A stretch of DNA of 64,000 bases from Apus apus (taxonomy: Eukaryota; Chordata; Aves; Apodiformes; Apodidae): the NCBI RefSeq assembly GCF_020740795.1, contig NC_067286.1:677990-741989 (forward strand), written 5' to 3'. Each line of letters begins with the position of its first letter. The first letter of the stretch is position 1. Of the stretch, positions 1 to 10,900 are shown piece after piece. The notes beneath the pieces are model-generated. The model was not told where the DNA came from. It did not search any database and saw only the letters and a list, made by a program, of their open reading frames with translations. The position numbers and the translations under genes were made by a program.

Positions 1-3000
1 ATTGAAAACCTCCATTTTCACATCAATGCAGACCACCATGAAGCCAGTGTGAACTGCAGAAGATAAACCAACATCAGATCTCTGGCAAAGGAACATAATT
101 ACGACTTTCTCTTAGAAGCCACAAAGCTTTTAAGCAGTTCAGCCTAGTTTTACAGAAAAGTCATGAATGCCTCCAACTGGATTTTCAGGAAGGTGCCTTG
201 AAGTCAGACTGTGGCTTTCAAAACATCTAAGTGTGTTGAGTACTGGGGATAAGAGTCCTACAAGTGCTACACAAGCACTTCTTCACAAATGAGTGCTCTG
301 CTACTTCAAAGACACTCCCTGTGCTTCCTCCAACTCTGGCTTCAAGGAGAATATATTCATAACGGGGAAGAAAAGAGCAAAACTTTTGAGGAACTCCTAC
401 CACCGACAAATGGACAAGCAAAAATAATCAAAATTAGCCCTTGGTTGTCAGCTACAGGATTTGGGAACACTGAATTACTCAACACCTGGGGCAGATGATG
501 GGGAAGAGAGAAACGCCTTCCTGCAGCCAAGTCACAGGCACAAGAGCACCAGGGCAAGGGATGCAAACAGCTCAGAGCTACAGACTCCAGCAGGCTGGGG
601 TACAAGCAGGCAAAATCCAAAGCTAAACCCCACACATCTGACCCAAGAGGCCATCAGAAAGGGATGCCTGCAGCTGTGGGGCTGCCAGCTGAAGCAGAGC
701 CAAAGCAGCAGCAAGAGATGCTCACAGCTACCATCCCAGCCCTGGAAGAACTGGTACAAAGTTTCCAGGAGCTGCTGGAAGAGACCAGGAAGCTGCAGCA
801 AGGGCAGCTTTCCCAGGCTGTGCCCAGGAGCCCAAGGGTAAACAGCTGATAAGGAGGAGGGATGTGCTGCAAAACCCCCTCCGCTGGCCAGAAGAACCAA
901 GGTTCTGGCCAGAACCAAGGTCGATTCCCCGCCCCCATATCCCAGTGCCCACCTCCCGGGAGCCAGTCCCAGCCTCCCGAGATGTAATCCAAAGAGGATC
1001 GGATGCTGGACAACAGCTGCAGGGAGCTGTGAGCTGAGGAGCTCTGCCTCATGCTGCAGTTACAGTGCACAAGGACACTGCATCCCCAGCCCTGGACACC
1101 ACAACCTGGGCTCCTGTTTGTCCCAGGAACACGCTGAGCCCAGCCTGCCAGCAGCATTCCTTAAAACCTCAGATAATGTCCCATGTTAGGGCTCCAAAGC
1201 GAGAACCTTGCTACTCCTTTCCATAACCATGATAAACATGTAACAGCTGTATCACAGGCAGAAACACACACTTCTCTGGAAAGCAGGCCTAGAATTCTGG
1301 CTTCTGCTGAATTTAAATTCCCAATTAAAGAAAAATTGTTTTAAATAAGGGGAAAAAAATAATCCTCATTTCTTCTAAACAGAAAGCAAGCACCAGTTCT
1401 GCTTTCCAGCCTGCTCTGGGGCTCCCCAGCCTGTGGGAACACGAGCAGTGCTGAGAGGCTCCTTGGAGCCCCGTGGGCACCGAGCATGTCACGAGTCCTG
1501 CCGGGTCTCTGCTGAGGCTGACCCGTGGGCAGGGGCTGGAAAGGTAAGAGCAGCAAACCTCCCTGGCTCACGGGTTTCCTCTCACCTCTGGGAAAGGCTA
1601 AGTGTGAAGTGTCTGGGAATTCTCATGCCTTGGGCAGAGATGAGCCCTGAGGGCACCAGGGCACCTCCCCTTGCTCTGTGGGATCAGAGGCCAACATCCC
1701 AATATCCATCTGCTCCCCGGGCAATGTGATCACTGCCCCTGCCCTCCACACAAACACACCAGCAGGCAGCACTGCCAGCCTTTGTTGCTCTTTTATCGTG
1801 ACCACGACACTGATCTTAAATTTATCTAAACAATTTCCATGTATTTTTTGGAGCGTGTGTCTAAGCATTCACACACAGCCTCCCCTGGGCAGAGCAGGGA
1901 GGCAGCACTCCCAGCTTGCTTTGTTCAGCTGAGGGACGGCATGAGTTTTCCAGCCTGCTGGAAAGGAAAGAAAATTAGGACCACACCATCCAAAACCATC
2001 ATCTGTATGGGAGAGTGTAAAGCTCCAAGAACTGGAATAAGACCTCGGGGGCAGCACCTGAAGCCACATTCCTCTTTTGTTTTAATTTTTAAATGATTAT
2101 GCTTCATTTACACACAACACAGACTCCTCCAGGAGGAACTATCTGACCTTCAAGTACTCTAAATGCTGCTCTGTATGGGGTTATTACAACTAACCAGGTT
2201 TTAATCATGTTTAAGTCCTGAAAAGTAAAAATGCTGCTGTTGAGCTTGCTTCCCTGCCCCTCCATGGTCCATTTCCCACCATTGCCTCCAATGGTTTCCT
2301 TGGAAACATATGCAAGCTTAAATTGGATTGACATTCACTTAGTGGACAGATGGAGTTTGGAACAGCCCAGTGCCTGAAATTCAAGGCTGAGTCTTGGGAT
2401 AAGTCATGTTACCAGTACAAAAACACCTCCCTTCCCGGCTCCCCAAACCCCCAAACCTTGTGGAAAGGTTAAGGATCACCTAATTATTCAGTAATGAGCT
2501 TCAAGGTTGCATCTCAGGCAGGGTCAGCGATTACCCATTGTGCTCCCATGAAAGCTTCGGGCCAAGCACGCGACAACAGTTTTGTTTGGAAGGAAGGATT
2601 TAATTTTTGTTAAGTACAGAGAAAACAGGAGAGTTCTTAAGCTCATTAGTGGTTTCAGGCAGGACAACTGATGCAAATCACACATATGCCCAGCACAGAC
2701 AAGAGCCTTTGGCAGGTAGGAAGGCACTACCCACACTGCAATTATGCTGCTTGCATCAAAAACTTGGGTGTTTTTGGGCTGAAGAGATTCCTGATGACCA
2801 AGGCTGACCCGCACCCCCGCAGAGCTGCAGCCCCCCTTCCCTGAGAAGCAGGGTTTTATCACACCTTTATAGCCCCCAGAGGTGTCAGGACTGCAATTTC
2901 AGCAAAGCTGGTAATTTATTCTGAAGTGGGAATTATTCCCTTGCTCTTCTTCCACTATATGGGAAGAAATGGAAATGGCAAGAAATGAAAATGGCTTTTT

Positions 3001-6000
3001 TTTTTTTTTTTTTTTTTAAAAAGGCTGGCTAAACAGAGCTTTCCCAATCACCCTGTCTTCTCTAACAGGATTTGAAAGGATTCACCCAGAATGCAAGAAG
3101 GACAGTAGAAATCTCAAATAACTAAATTCCTAGAGATCTTTCATGAAATCCAGCATCTAAGAAAGGGAAAGCCAAGACACAAGAGAAAAGGGGAGCAGGC
3201 AGCAGCCAAGGCACATTCCACCTCACCAGACACTCTCCCAGCACGTGCTCAGCTCCTGCATGTACCACCTCCAGATGACCAGGGACGTGCACAGTTGGGG
3301 TTACTACCCAATTCTTTAGGACACAAATCCCCAAAATGCCTGGCTCACCCCTGTTGCTCGTGCAATTTGCTGCAACCAAAGGAATTCCCAGTTTGGGATA
3401 TACCTGTCCCAGTCAGGTTTCTCATATCTGTCCTGCCACCAGGCATTCAGGCAGGACTTTAAGAAAATCTCTTCTTCCCTGTCCACACGTGATTACAGCT
3501 GCCAAACCCTTTTCCTTTGCTACCTTGCCCACCTCAGGGAGATCTGCTGTGTCTCCTATCTCTGAACCACCTCCAACCTGGCTTTCTTGAACCGATTTTG
3601 ACTGAGACAGACAAACAAAGAAACAAAACCAAACATGCCTCTTGCATCTGTTTTTTGCAGGATTTTTTTTAAATTAAAAAAAAAACCCAAAACAAAACCA
3701 ATAAACACACCCTCCTGCTGCCCGCTAGTTTCCTCCACAAGCTGCACTTTCCTCCCTCCTTCCAAATCTTCCATGCTTATCAATATGTGATTATTGCTGC
3801 TTATTCCTCACTGCCTGCATTCCCCTGGTGGCTCCATCCTCCTCTGCAAAGCAAGATGCCTCCATGCCCCCTTTCCTCCCCCCCCCCCCCAAATCCTTTT
3901 CATTTTTTACAGCATTCCCCAAACCTAAAGCAGCAAGAATGCACTCCAGCTGCCAGCCATCCCAGCACACACAACAAGCCACCCCAGGACCCCGCTGCCC
4001 TTGCAAAGCCCCGACCCCATCCTGTCAGGGGCTCGTTAAAAGCTCTTTTAGTTCAGAGAAGTTAGCAGAGGGGTCTGGGGGTGCAGGGGCTGGGGATGTG
4101 GGGTCTGGGGGGTCTCCCCCCAGCCGGCTCCTGACACAACTCAACCCAACCATCCCCTCCCTCACACGCCTGCAACTCGTCGTTTCTTCCCTTCCCCGTC
4201 AATTTAAGCCTCTTCCAGGTATTCTGCAGGCACTCCAAGGCAGAAAGCAGCTGAGCAGAGGATAAGCTGTGCTGCCTGCAGCAGGCTCAAGCTTGCTGTG
4301 CTCAGTGCTTCCCACAGGCCACGGCCAGGAACAATAGAAGGCCATGCCTGGTGCACGGATGGAGCGGTTCAGCGATGCCCACGGATCTCGATGCTTCTCC
4401 AGCACTGCAATTTTATTTAAAGGGTGATAATTCAGATGCTGGGGGGGAAAAAAAAATAAAATAATAAAATCAGCTGCCAGCAAAGCGGCTTTATTCAAAT
4501 CAGTGCTAGGAAAATGCCTCCTTTTTATTTCTAAGAGCATCGTAAATAATTTGAAATATTGATACACATGCAGTTAATAAAAGCCAAGATCTTTTATTAA
4601 AAAAAAGAATCAAGCCTGCTGAGCTGGGCAAGCTGTCTGGTTTCAAAGCTGAGCATGAGAAAGCCCTTCCAAAATCTGCTTGAAGAACAATGGGTGCCAG
4701 CAAGCACTCCTGTGATGTGGCTTACAAAGCAGGGGGGGGAAGTAAATATAAAACCCATCATTTTCTTGTTTAGTCACACCTTTGTTCCAGAGAACTGGGA
4801 CACGAGGAATACACCAACTGGCAGCTCCGTATTGAAACACCATCTTATTCCTGAACAAAACACATTTAACACACATCCCCACGCTCCTCAATGCCCAAGC
4901 CAGGCAGGAGCCCACCTGCTTGGCGTGGAAACGCCTGCATCCAGCCCTGCACGACGGCACCCGGAACGGCAGCGGGAAAACAAGCCCACCCAGGCTGCAT
5001 CCAGCTCCCCCTCGGGTGGGGGAAGGAGCTGGCCGTGACATGCATCTGTCCCCAAGCCTCCCTGCTCCCCCTGGACAAGCTGACACCTGGCTGGTGCCAC
5101 GGGACACGCTCCTGTCCCGGAGCTTGGCCACCACCTCTCCAATGCCGGGCTCTGAACATGCTGGGGAATTCCAACGGCCACGGAGGAAGTGCCAAACCAA
5201 GGGCTGGAAGTTGTCCTCGGCAGGAGCTCACCCGAGCACTAGTGAGGCTGTGCCTACAGTCTCAGCCAGAGCTGTTTAAAAAGGTGCTAAAAGCAGCATT
5301 CCCAGAGCGCCAGGTGTGGAAAGCGCAGCTGGGAGGTGCTGAACACTCTGTGCTCCAGGGGAGCTGACACACGGCCCTTCACACCTTGCCCGTCTGTGTC
5401 GGCACAGCTGGGACACCACCGGACACAGGGAGCATCACTCAGGTACTCCCACATGTTTTAGGGGGCTGAGGAAAGAGACGGGCTGTCCCCACAGCCCAGG
5501 GGCTGCTGCCTCAGCGGGCTGTCAAGAACCAGCAGCCACCCTCATCCTGGTTGTGACTGGCACAGAGTTAATAACCACACACCTTCTCTGCAAGATTTCA
5601 TTCAATTTGATGTATGTCAGCTGGATGTGGGGGAGATAACTGCTTCTCCAGAGGAGATACCCTCCTTTTCAGTTGGGTCTAGCCAGGCCGGAGAGCAGCG
5701 CCGCTGTCCCTGGCTGAGCAGCTCCCGCTGCCAGTTAACTTGAAATATTCTTTGGAAATTGGATTACTGCAATGTTGATAGTGCAGGGAATTTAAAAGAG
5801 GGCTCAGGTCGCTCACTTCACTCAGCTGGCCCCACCAGCTCTCCAGACTATTTCCTACTTCGTATGGGTTTGCACCCACGCTGAAGGACAAGAAATAACA
5901 TGGAATGGACAAATGAAATTCCAAAGCCACAAATACTGGCAGGGATAGAACAGGTGAAAAAAAAATTATTTAAAATCAGATTTCCATTTATTCTTCTTAA

Positions 6001-8399
6001 TGACATCCTTTAGTTTAACTTTTTAATAACAACAGCAGTCCCTTATTTTGCTTTACAGCAAGACAAAGATTTCTGTCGTCCTACTATTCCAACAGATTTT
6101 TACTCTCACTTGAATCATCACTGTGACTCTATTCTGCTTTTTGTACAATAAAGCTTCATGCTAGAACACCAAGGCTGGGCAGTAACTGGATAAAGGTCTA
6201 TTACATTGCCCCATACAACCACATTTCTTTCTGTATTAAGAAATGAAACCAGTTGTATTCTTTTTAAGTGCATTTTCCCCATTTAGAGAACACCAGTTGC
6301 CAGTCTGGGGGTTGCAAGCAGGAGCGCTTAGAGGGTTAAATTGTAAAGGGCACAATCCCACCTGAGCACCATCTAAAAACACCCTCTTTATTTCCCTTAC
6401 ACGCAGTTAGCATCCAGCAGGTACAAACACTCCCCAGCCTCTGCACTTGGAGGAAATACCTGATGTCAGAGACAGATCTGGTACAAATGCAACCATTTAC
6501 CTGCAGCTCACATACAACCTGCCTGTGAACAGGCAAATCCACCCTGAGGTGCAGCAGGAGACCAAACTGGGAGGTCAGAAAGCCCTTGGGATTGGGAGAA
6601 AAACCCCGGGGAATATTCAACATCCCTGCCCATCACCCTGGCCCACGGCCGCCTATGGCACAAAGCCCACAGCTTGTGCCTGAAGCTGGTTTTAGTTTTA
6701 CTACTTCTTTGGGGAGTTTATTTTTCAGTTTTTGTATTTTCCCAGTTATCTAAACTGCTGTTTCATGTATTATTAACAATATGATAGTTGTGACTTAATT
6801 AGTTCGGCTGGTTGGGCACAAAACAGGGGCTGTTCCCATGGCTACTTCCATGGGGTGTATTGCCACGGTTAACTGAGTATTAGATGGGGCAAAAAGAGCC
6901 CCACAAGGCTCCTTCTGGATGCAATATTTGCATATCTGAGCATATCTTCCCATTTTTGCAGCACCAGGTACAATCATTCATTCACCTTCTTGTGATCTGA
7001 ACTTAATGCCAAACAGCGAGCCTGCCTCTGCCTACCATTCTAATTATTTTTCAGTTGTTTACTTTGGATAGATTTGCTGCTAAGGGCTTGCTTTCAGTGC
7101 TGCAGTAGCATTAGAAAAGCATTTGCTGAAGGGTGTATTTCCCCAAAATAATCGCCAAGCACAATCTACATCAGATATCCACAGACTGTCCCAGCACACA
7201 CGTCCCGTGGTCTGTGCAGTCCCAAATCACACAGCAGCAATTAACACCATCACAGCAAACAAAACGAGCTCACATATCCTGCCCAGAGAGGTTAAAAAAA
7301 ACCCACCCAAATAAATAATAAGGCTTTCAGATCAGAGACAGAACAGGGATGAAGATGACTGGCGAGAAGGTCAGAGCACCAATGTTAGATAATTGATATA
7401 GTTGGATCAGAAAACCTCACTGGTTCCCAAAAAAACAGGACCAAGGTTGTGACTGGTTTTCCTCCCCAAACGCTACATCTCTCAGCAGCATTATACTGTT
7501 TTGTGCAACTGTCACCATCAACACACAGCAAACAGAGCATCCAGAAAGGATCCACTCTCGCAAAGTTGAGGGAATTCTTTTCACCCACAGGTTTGGCATT
7601 TTCCAGGTAATTTTACACCTATAAGCAATGCTACACTTCACCACGCTGCCAATTCTGTTCTGCTGGAGAACAGCAGTCAGGAAGCCTGTGCTGCTGCTCC
7701 ATTTAAAAGGCTGCACTGAATTCATTAGGAAAACAAACAGAAATCAATGTTTAAATCCAAAATGTCCTGTTAAATCAGACTAGCACACAGTTTCCCATCG
7801 GAAGCAAATATTTAGACAGCTCCAGCTGAAGCTCGACAGCCATCCAGGTAGCCAGGACATGACAAACGTGAAGGATGGTTTGGGATGAATATGTTAGCAG
7901 GATATTTCTGTTAAAGCGACCAGCAGTGTGCTGGTATTTAAATCACATTAAGATTTCAAAAGCATCAGTCCATCACGCAGCTCCTGTCACCCTACCTCTC
8001 ACAGCCCTCAGGACTGGAAACATGAACACAAAAACCCGAGACCCCCCCACACCGCCCGGCAACCGCAGCACCACAGAGCACACCGAGCCCACCAGGCTGG
8101 AGCAGGAGCTCTCTAATTGTGGCAAACTGATGGACAGATCAATTAAGCAGGCAAGCACAAGCCCAGCAAAGCCTTTTCGCTTTGAGGTTCGCCTGCTCCT
8201 GACAATGCTGACTTCAGATGGAGAGCGAGCACGAGGGGCAGCTGTATTCTTGAAAACAAAACCAGAACCTCTTTCAGATAAGCACTCGTGGAAGGAGGGG
8301 AGGAGGGGGGAGAAGCCAAACAGAACAGATCCCAAACGCTTCTGTGTTGGGTGGTTTTTTTTTTTTATTATTCCCCTCAAGTTTTTTCTGGGTGCTCTT
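1..8399. other. Non-coding DNA, no gene seen
   Basis: Mixed-GC sequence without a defensible exon. It holds a 22-nt T run (2,996-3,017), a short C run near 3,880 and AT-rich islands at 4,430-4,630, 5,940-6,240 and 6,700-6,800. Probably intron or intergenic DNA near BAHD1. Confidence 0.6.
2996..3017. repeat. Poly(T) run, 22 nt
   Basis: Uninterrupted T run followed by A5. No repeat body is recognisable beside it. Confidence 0.9.
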
Positions 8400-9718
8400 T
8401 TGAAAGAGAGGGGGTCCCCGCGGAGCCCCGGGCCGGGGTGGGCAGAGGGCCGGGCATCCCCGGCTACCGAGCCCGGGCAGCTCTTGCTCGTCTGCCGAGA
8501 TCTGCCCAGTCACATGTGCTGGCTCCTGCGCCTTGTAGAAGCAGCTGGAAAAGAGGGAGCGAGCGGAGCTGCCTCCATTAGGAGCTACCGCTACACAAAA
8601 GGAGAAGAGGAAACGAGCTCTCGGCCACCGGGGCTACCGACAGGAAAAGAGGGATGGCCAGGGCTAAGCAAACGTGCGGCAAGTGCAAGCGAGAGGGGTA
8701 GGACGTGCTGGGAAGGCGAACCCCGCCGGCCCGGGAGGCTGGATGGCACCTGCGCTCCCGCCCAGCCCCGCTCGCCCCGGGCGGCCCCGCCGGCACCTCC
8801 CGCAGCCCGCGCGCAACTTGCCCGCTCCCTGAACGGCCGGCCGGGCGAGGGGCTGATGGACCCCGCCCCCCGCAAAGCTCCATCTCCCCCCACCCGTGCT
8901 AACTTGTCCCCGAGCAGAGCCGGCTGTGCTGCCGCCACCCCAGCCCCCTCCCCCGGCCCCGGGCACCGAGGGACCGGAGGGGAGCGGCTCCGCCAGCCCA
9001 CGCTCCGGGCGGTTTCTCCCCAACCCGGCGATGCTCAGACGAACCCTCCACCTTCCCCGGGGCAACCGGCCTCTTCCCCCCACCCACCCCCCCCGCCCCC
9101 CCGCCAGGCCCTCACCGGTTCCGGCCCCCGCAACTTCCCCGGCCCAGCGGCCTGCCGTCCCCCCCCCGACCCCCCAGCCTGTCAGGCACCCGCCGGCCGC
9201 GCCGCCTTTGTCCTGCCGAGCCGCCGGGACCGGACGGGCTGGCCCCGGGGGGGGGGGTACCCGCCGTGCCCGGGGGGGGGTTCGGGCTGGAACCGCCGGG
9301 ACCCGGCAAGTTAACGGCCGCCGCACGCGCCCAACCGCCGCCCGCACCTGAGGGCGGCCCGGCCCGGCCCGGCCCACCTGCCGCCCAGGCCCCGCTGCCT
9401 CGCCCGCCCTGCCCTCCCGGCACCGGAGCCGCCCGCCGCCGCCCCGCCGGGGAAAGTTCCCGGTGGCCCCACGCCCCCCCCCCCCCCCCCAGGGGCGACG
9501 GCACCTGCTCCCGGCCCGCCGGAGTTACCGGGGAGGGGGGGGGAAAGGACGGAGGGGAACGAAGCGGCGATCGGCACGACCGCGTGGGGACTCACCGGGG
9601 CGCGCTCCCGCGGCGCGGGGCTGCCGCAGGCCCCGGTCTGGGGGGAGAGATCCAACGACCGGGAGCCCTCCTCCCGGGGCGCCCGAGTCCCGGGCTCCAC
9701 GCTGCTGCGTCAGCGCCG

Positions 9719-9751
9719 CCTCCTCCTCCTCCTCCTCCTCCTCCTCCTCCC
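9719..9751. repeat. (CCT)11 trinucleotide repeat in the CpG island
   Basis: About eleven uninterrupted tcc units, reading as GGA on the minus strand, close to the proposed first exon. Confidence 0.95.
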
Positions 9752-10024
9752 TTCGGCAACCGCCCGGCTGCGGGATGGGGATGAGGCGGCCCCCGCTGCT
9801 GCCGCCGCCGCCCGCCCTCGCCTCAGGCCGTGGGGATCCGGCGCGGCCCGGGCGGGCGGCGCGAAGGGGGCGGGGGTCGGGGCGGGGGGGCAGGGGGGGG
9901 AGGGAGGGAAGGGGCGGTGTGGGGTGGGGGGGGGTGGGGGGGGGCGGTGGAGGAGCCGCCGCCGCCGCGAACTCCCCGCAAGCCGCTCGCCCCTCCGTCC
10001 TCCTTCCTGCTTCCTCGTCCGCAG

Positions 10025-10094
10025 CCAATCGCCGCCCGCTCCCCCGCCCGCCGCGCCCAATCGCCAGCGCCCCTGCCCGCCGCCACCGGCCAAT
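10025..10094. promoter_or_regulatory. Three CCAAT boxes at 32-33 bp spacing (NF-Y-type module)
   Basis: CCAAT at 10,025-10,029, 10,057-10,061 and 10,090-10,094, all in the same orientation, embedded between GC boxes. Regular spacing near three helical turns is typical of multi-NF-Y promoters. Confidence 0.6.
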
Positions 10095-10268
10095 GGCCGC
10101 GCGCGGCCCCGCCCCCCGCCGCCCCCCCCCCCACGCCCCGCTTGCCCCGCGCCGCGCCCCCCCCCCCCCCTCCCCGCATCCCCCCGGGGGGCACCGGGCC
10201 CGGCCGGGGGTGCGGGGGGAGCCCCCCAGCCTGGCGGTTTCCTCACCGGACGGGGTTTGGGAGAGGGG

Positions 10269-10288
10269 ACACACACACACACACACAC
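10269..10288. repeat. (AC)10 microsatellite
   Basis: Ten perfect ac units inside the CpG island. Confidence 0.95.
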
Positions 10289-10900
10289 GTGAGGCGCGGC
10301 CCCCTCGCTCTCCTGTCAGCGCCGAGCTGCCCCCCCCCCCCCCCGAGGGGAGCGGCGACCACCGGCGGGTTCCAGCGGCTCAGCCCCAGCTCCCCGGGAC
10401 GCCTGCAGACCCCACAGCCGGTTTTACCGGCCCAGAGGGGTGACCCCAGCTGGGGCCCCCCCCCCCCCGCCCCGGCCCCGCGGGGCTCCCCCGTGGTCTG
10501 GGTGTGTGTCCCGGTAAACCGAGCCCCCGCCTCCAAACTGTGCGGGAGTTGGAAGTCGCGCAGGGGTTTAGGCAGACAAGGGGTGAGAGGGGGGGGGCAG
10601 CGCCCGGGGGGGGGCAGCCGGGCGGGAGGGGAAGGCGCAGGGGTTCGGGGGGCCCGTGGGCGCGCACGGGAAAGGGCAAAGACCCTCCTCAGGTGGTTGC
10701 TCTCCCCCCCCGAGAAGCCCCGTAACGCGGCATCGGTGAAGTGCCCCGCTCCTCGGGGAGGAGGGAAGTGCCGGCAGGGAATTCCCGGGTGCCTTCCCCG
10801 TCTCGCCCGTTCCCCCCGGGCCGTGCCGTGCCCACACGGGCTCCGCCACCAGGCCCGAGGTGGGGGCAGCGACTGCGGCTCCTTCCCGACCCGGAGAGCA

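Larger units (their letters stand above)
8400..10900. promoter_or_regulatory. Large CpG island, possible BAHD1 5' end
   Basis: About 2.5 kb of very GC- and CpG-rich DNA with many GC boxes, three phased CCAAT boxes and no TATA box. A good minus-strand donor (CCG|GTGAGT, exon base at 9,596) would suit a non-coding first exon of a minus-strand gene, as expected for BAHD1 next to IVD. Plus-strand donors also exist near 10,512 and 10,577, so direction is unproven. The long open frames across it are compositional. Confidence 0.5.

Noticed and set aside
6147-6152. Plus-strand AATAAA in a 3'-UTR-like AT-rich patch
   Set aside because: No plus-strand exon or gene is visible upstream, so a lone hexamer is not evidence of a gene end.
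7875-9314. 479-codon open frame on the plus strand
   Set aside because: Runs into the CpG island, where stops are rare; Pro/Arg/Gly-rich with no domain, and the first part looks like ordinary intergenic sequence.
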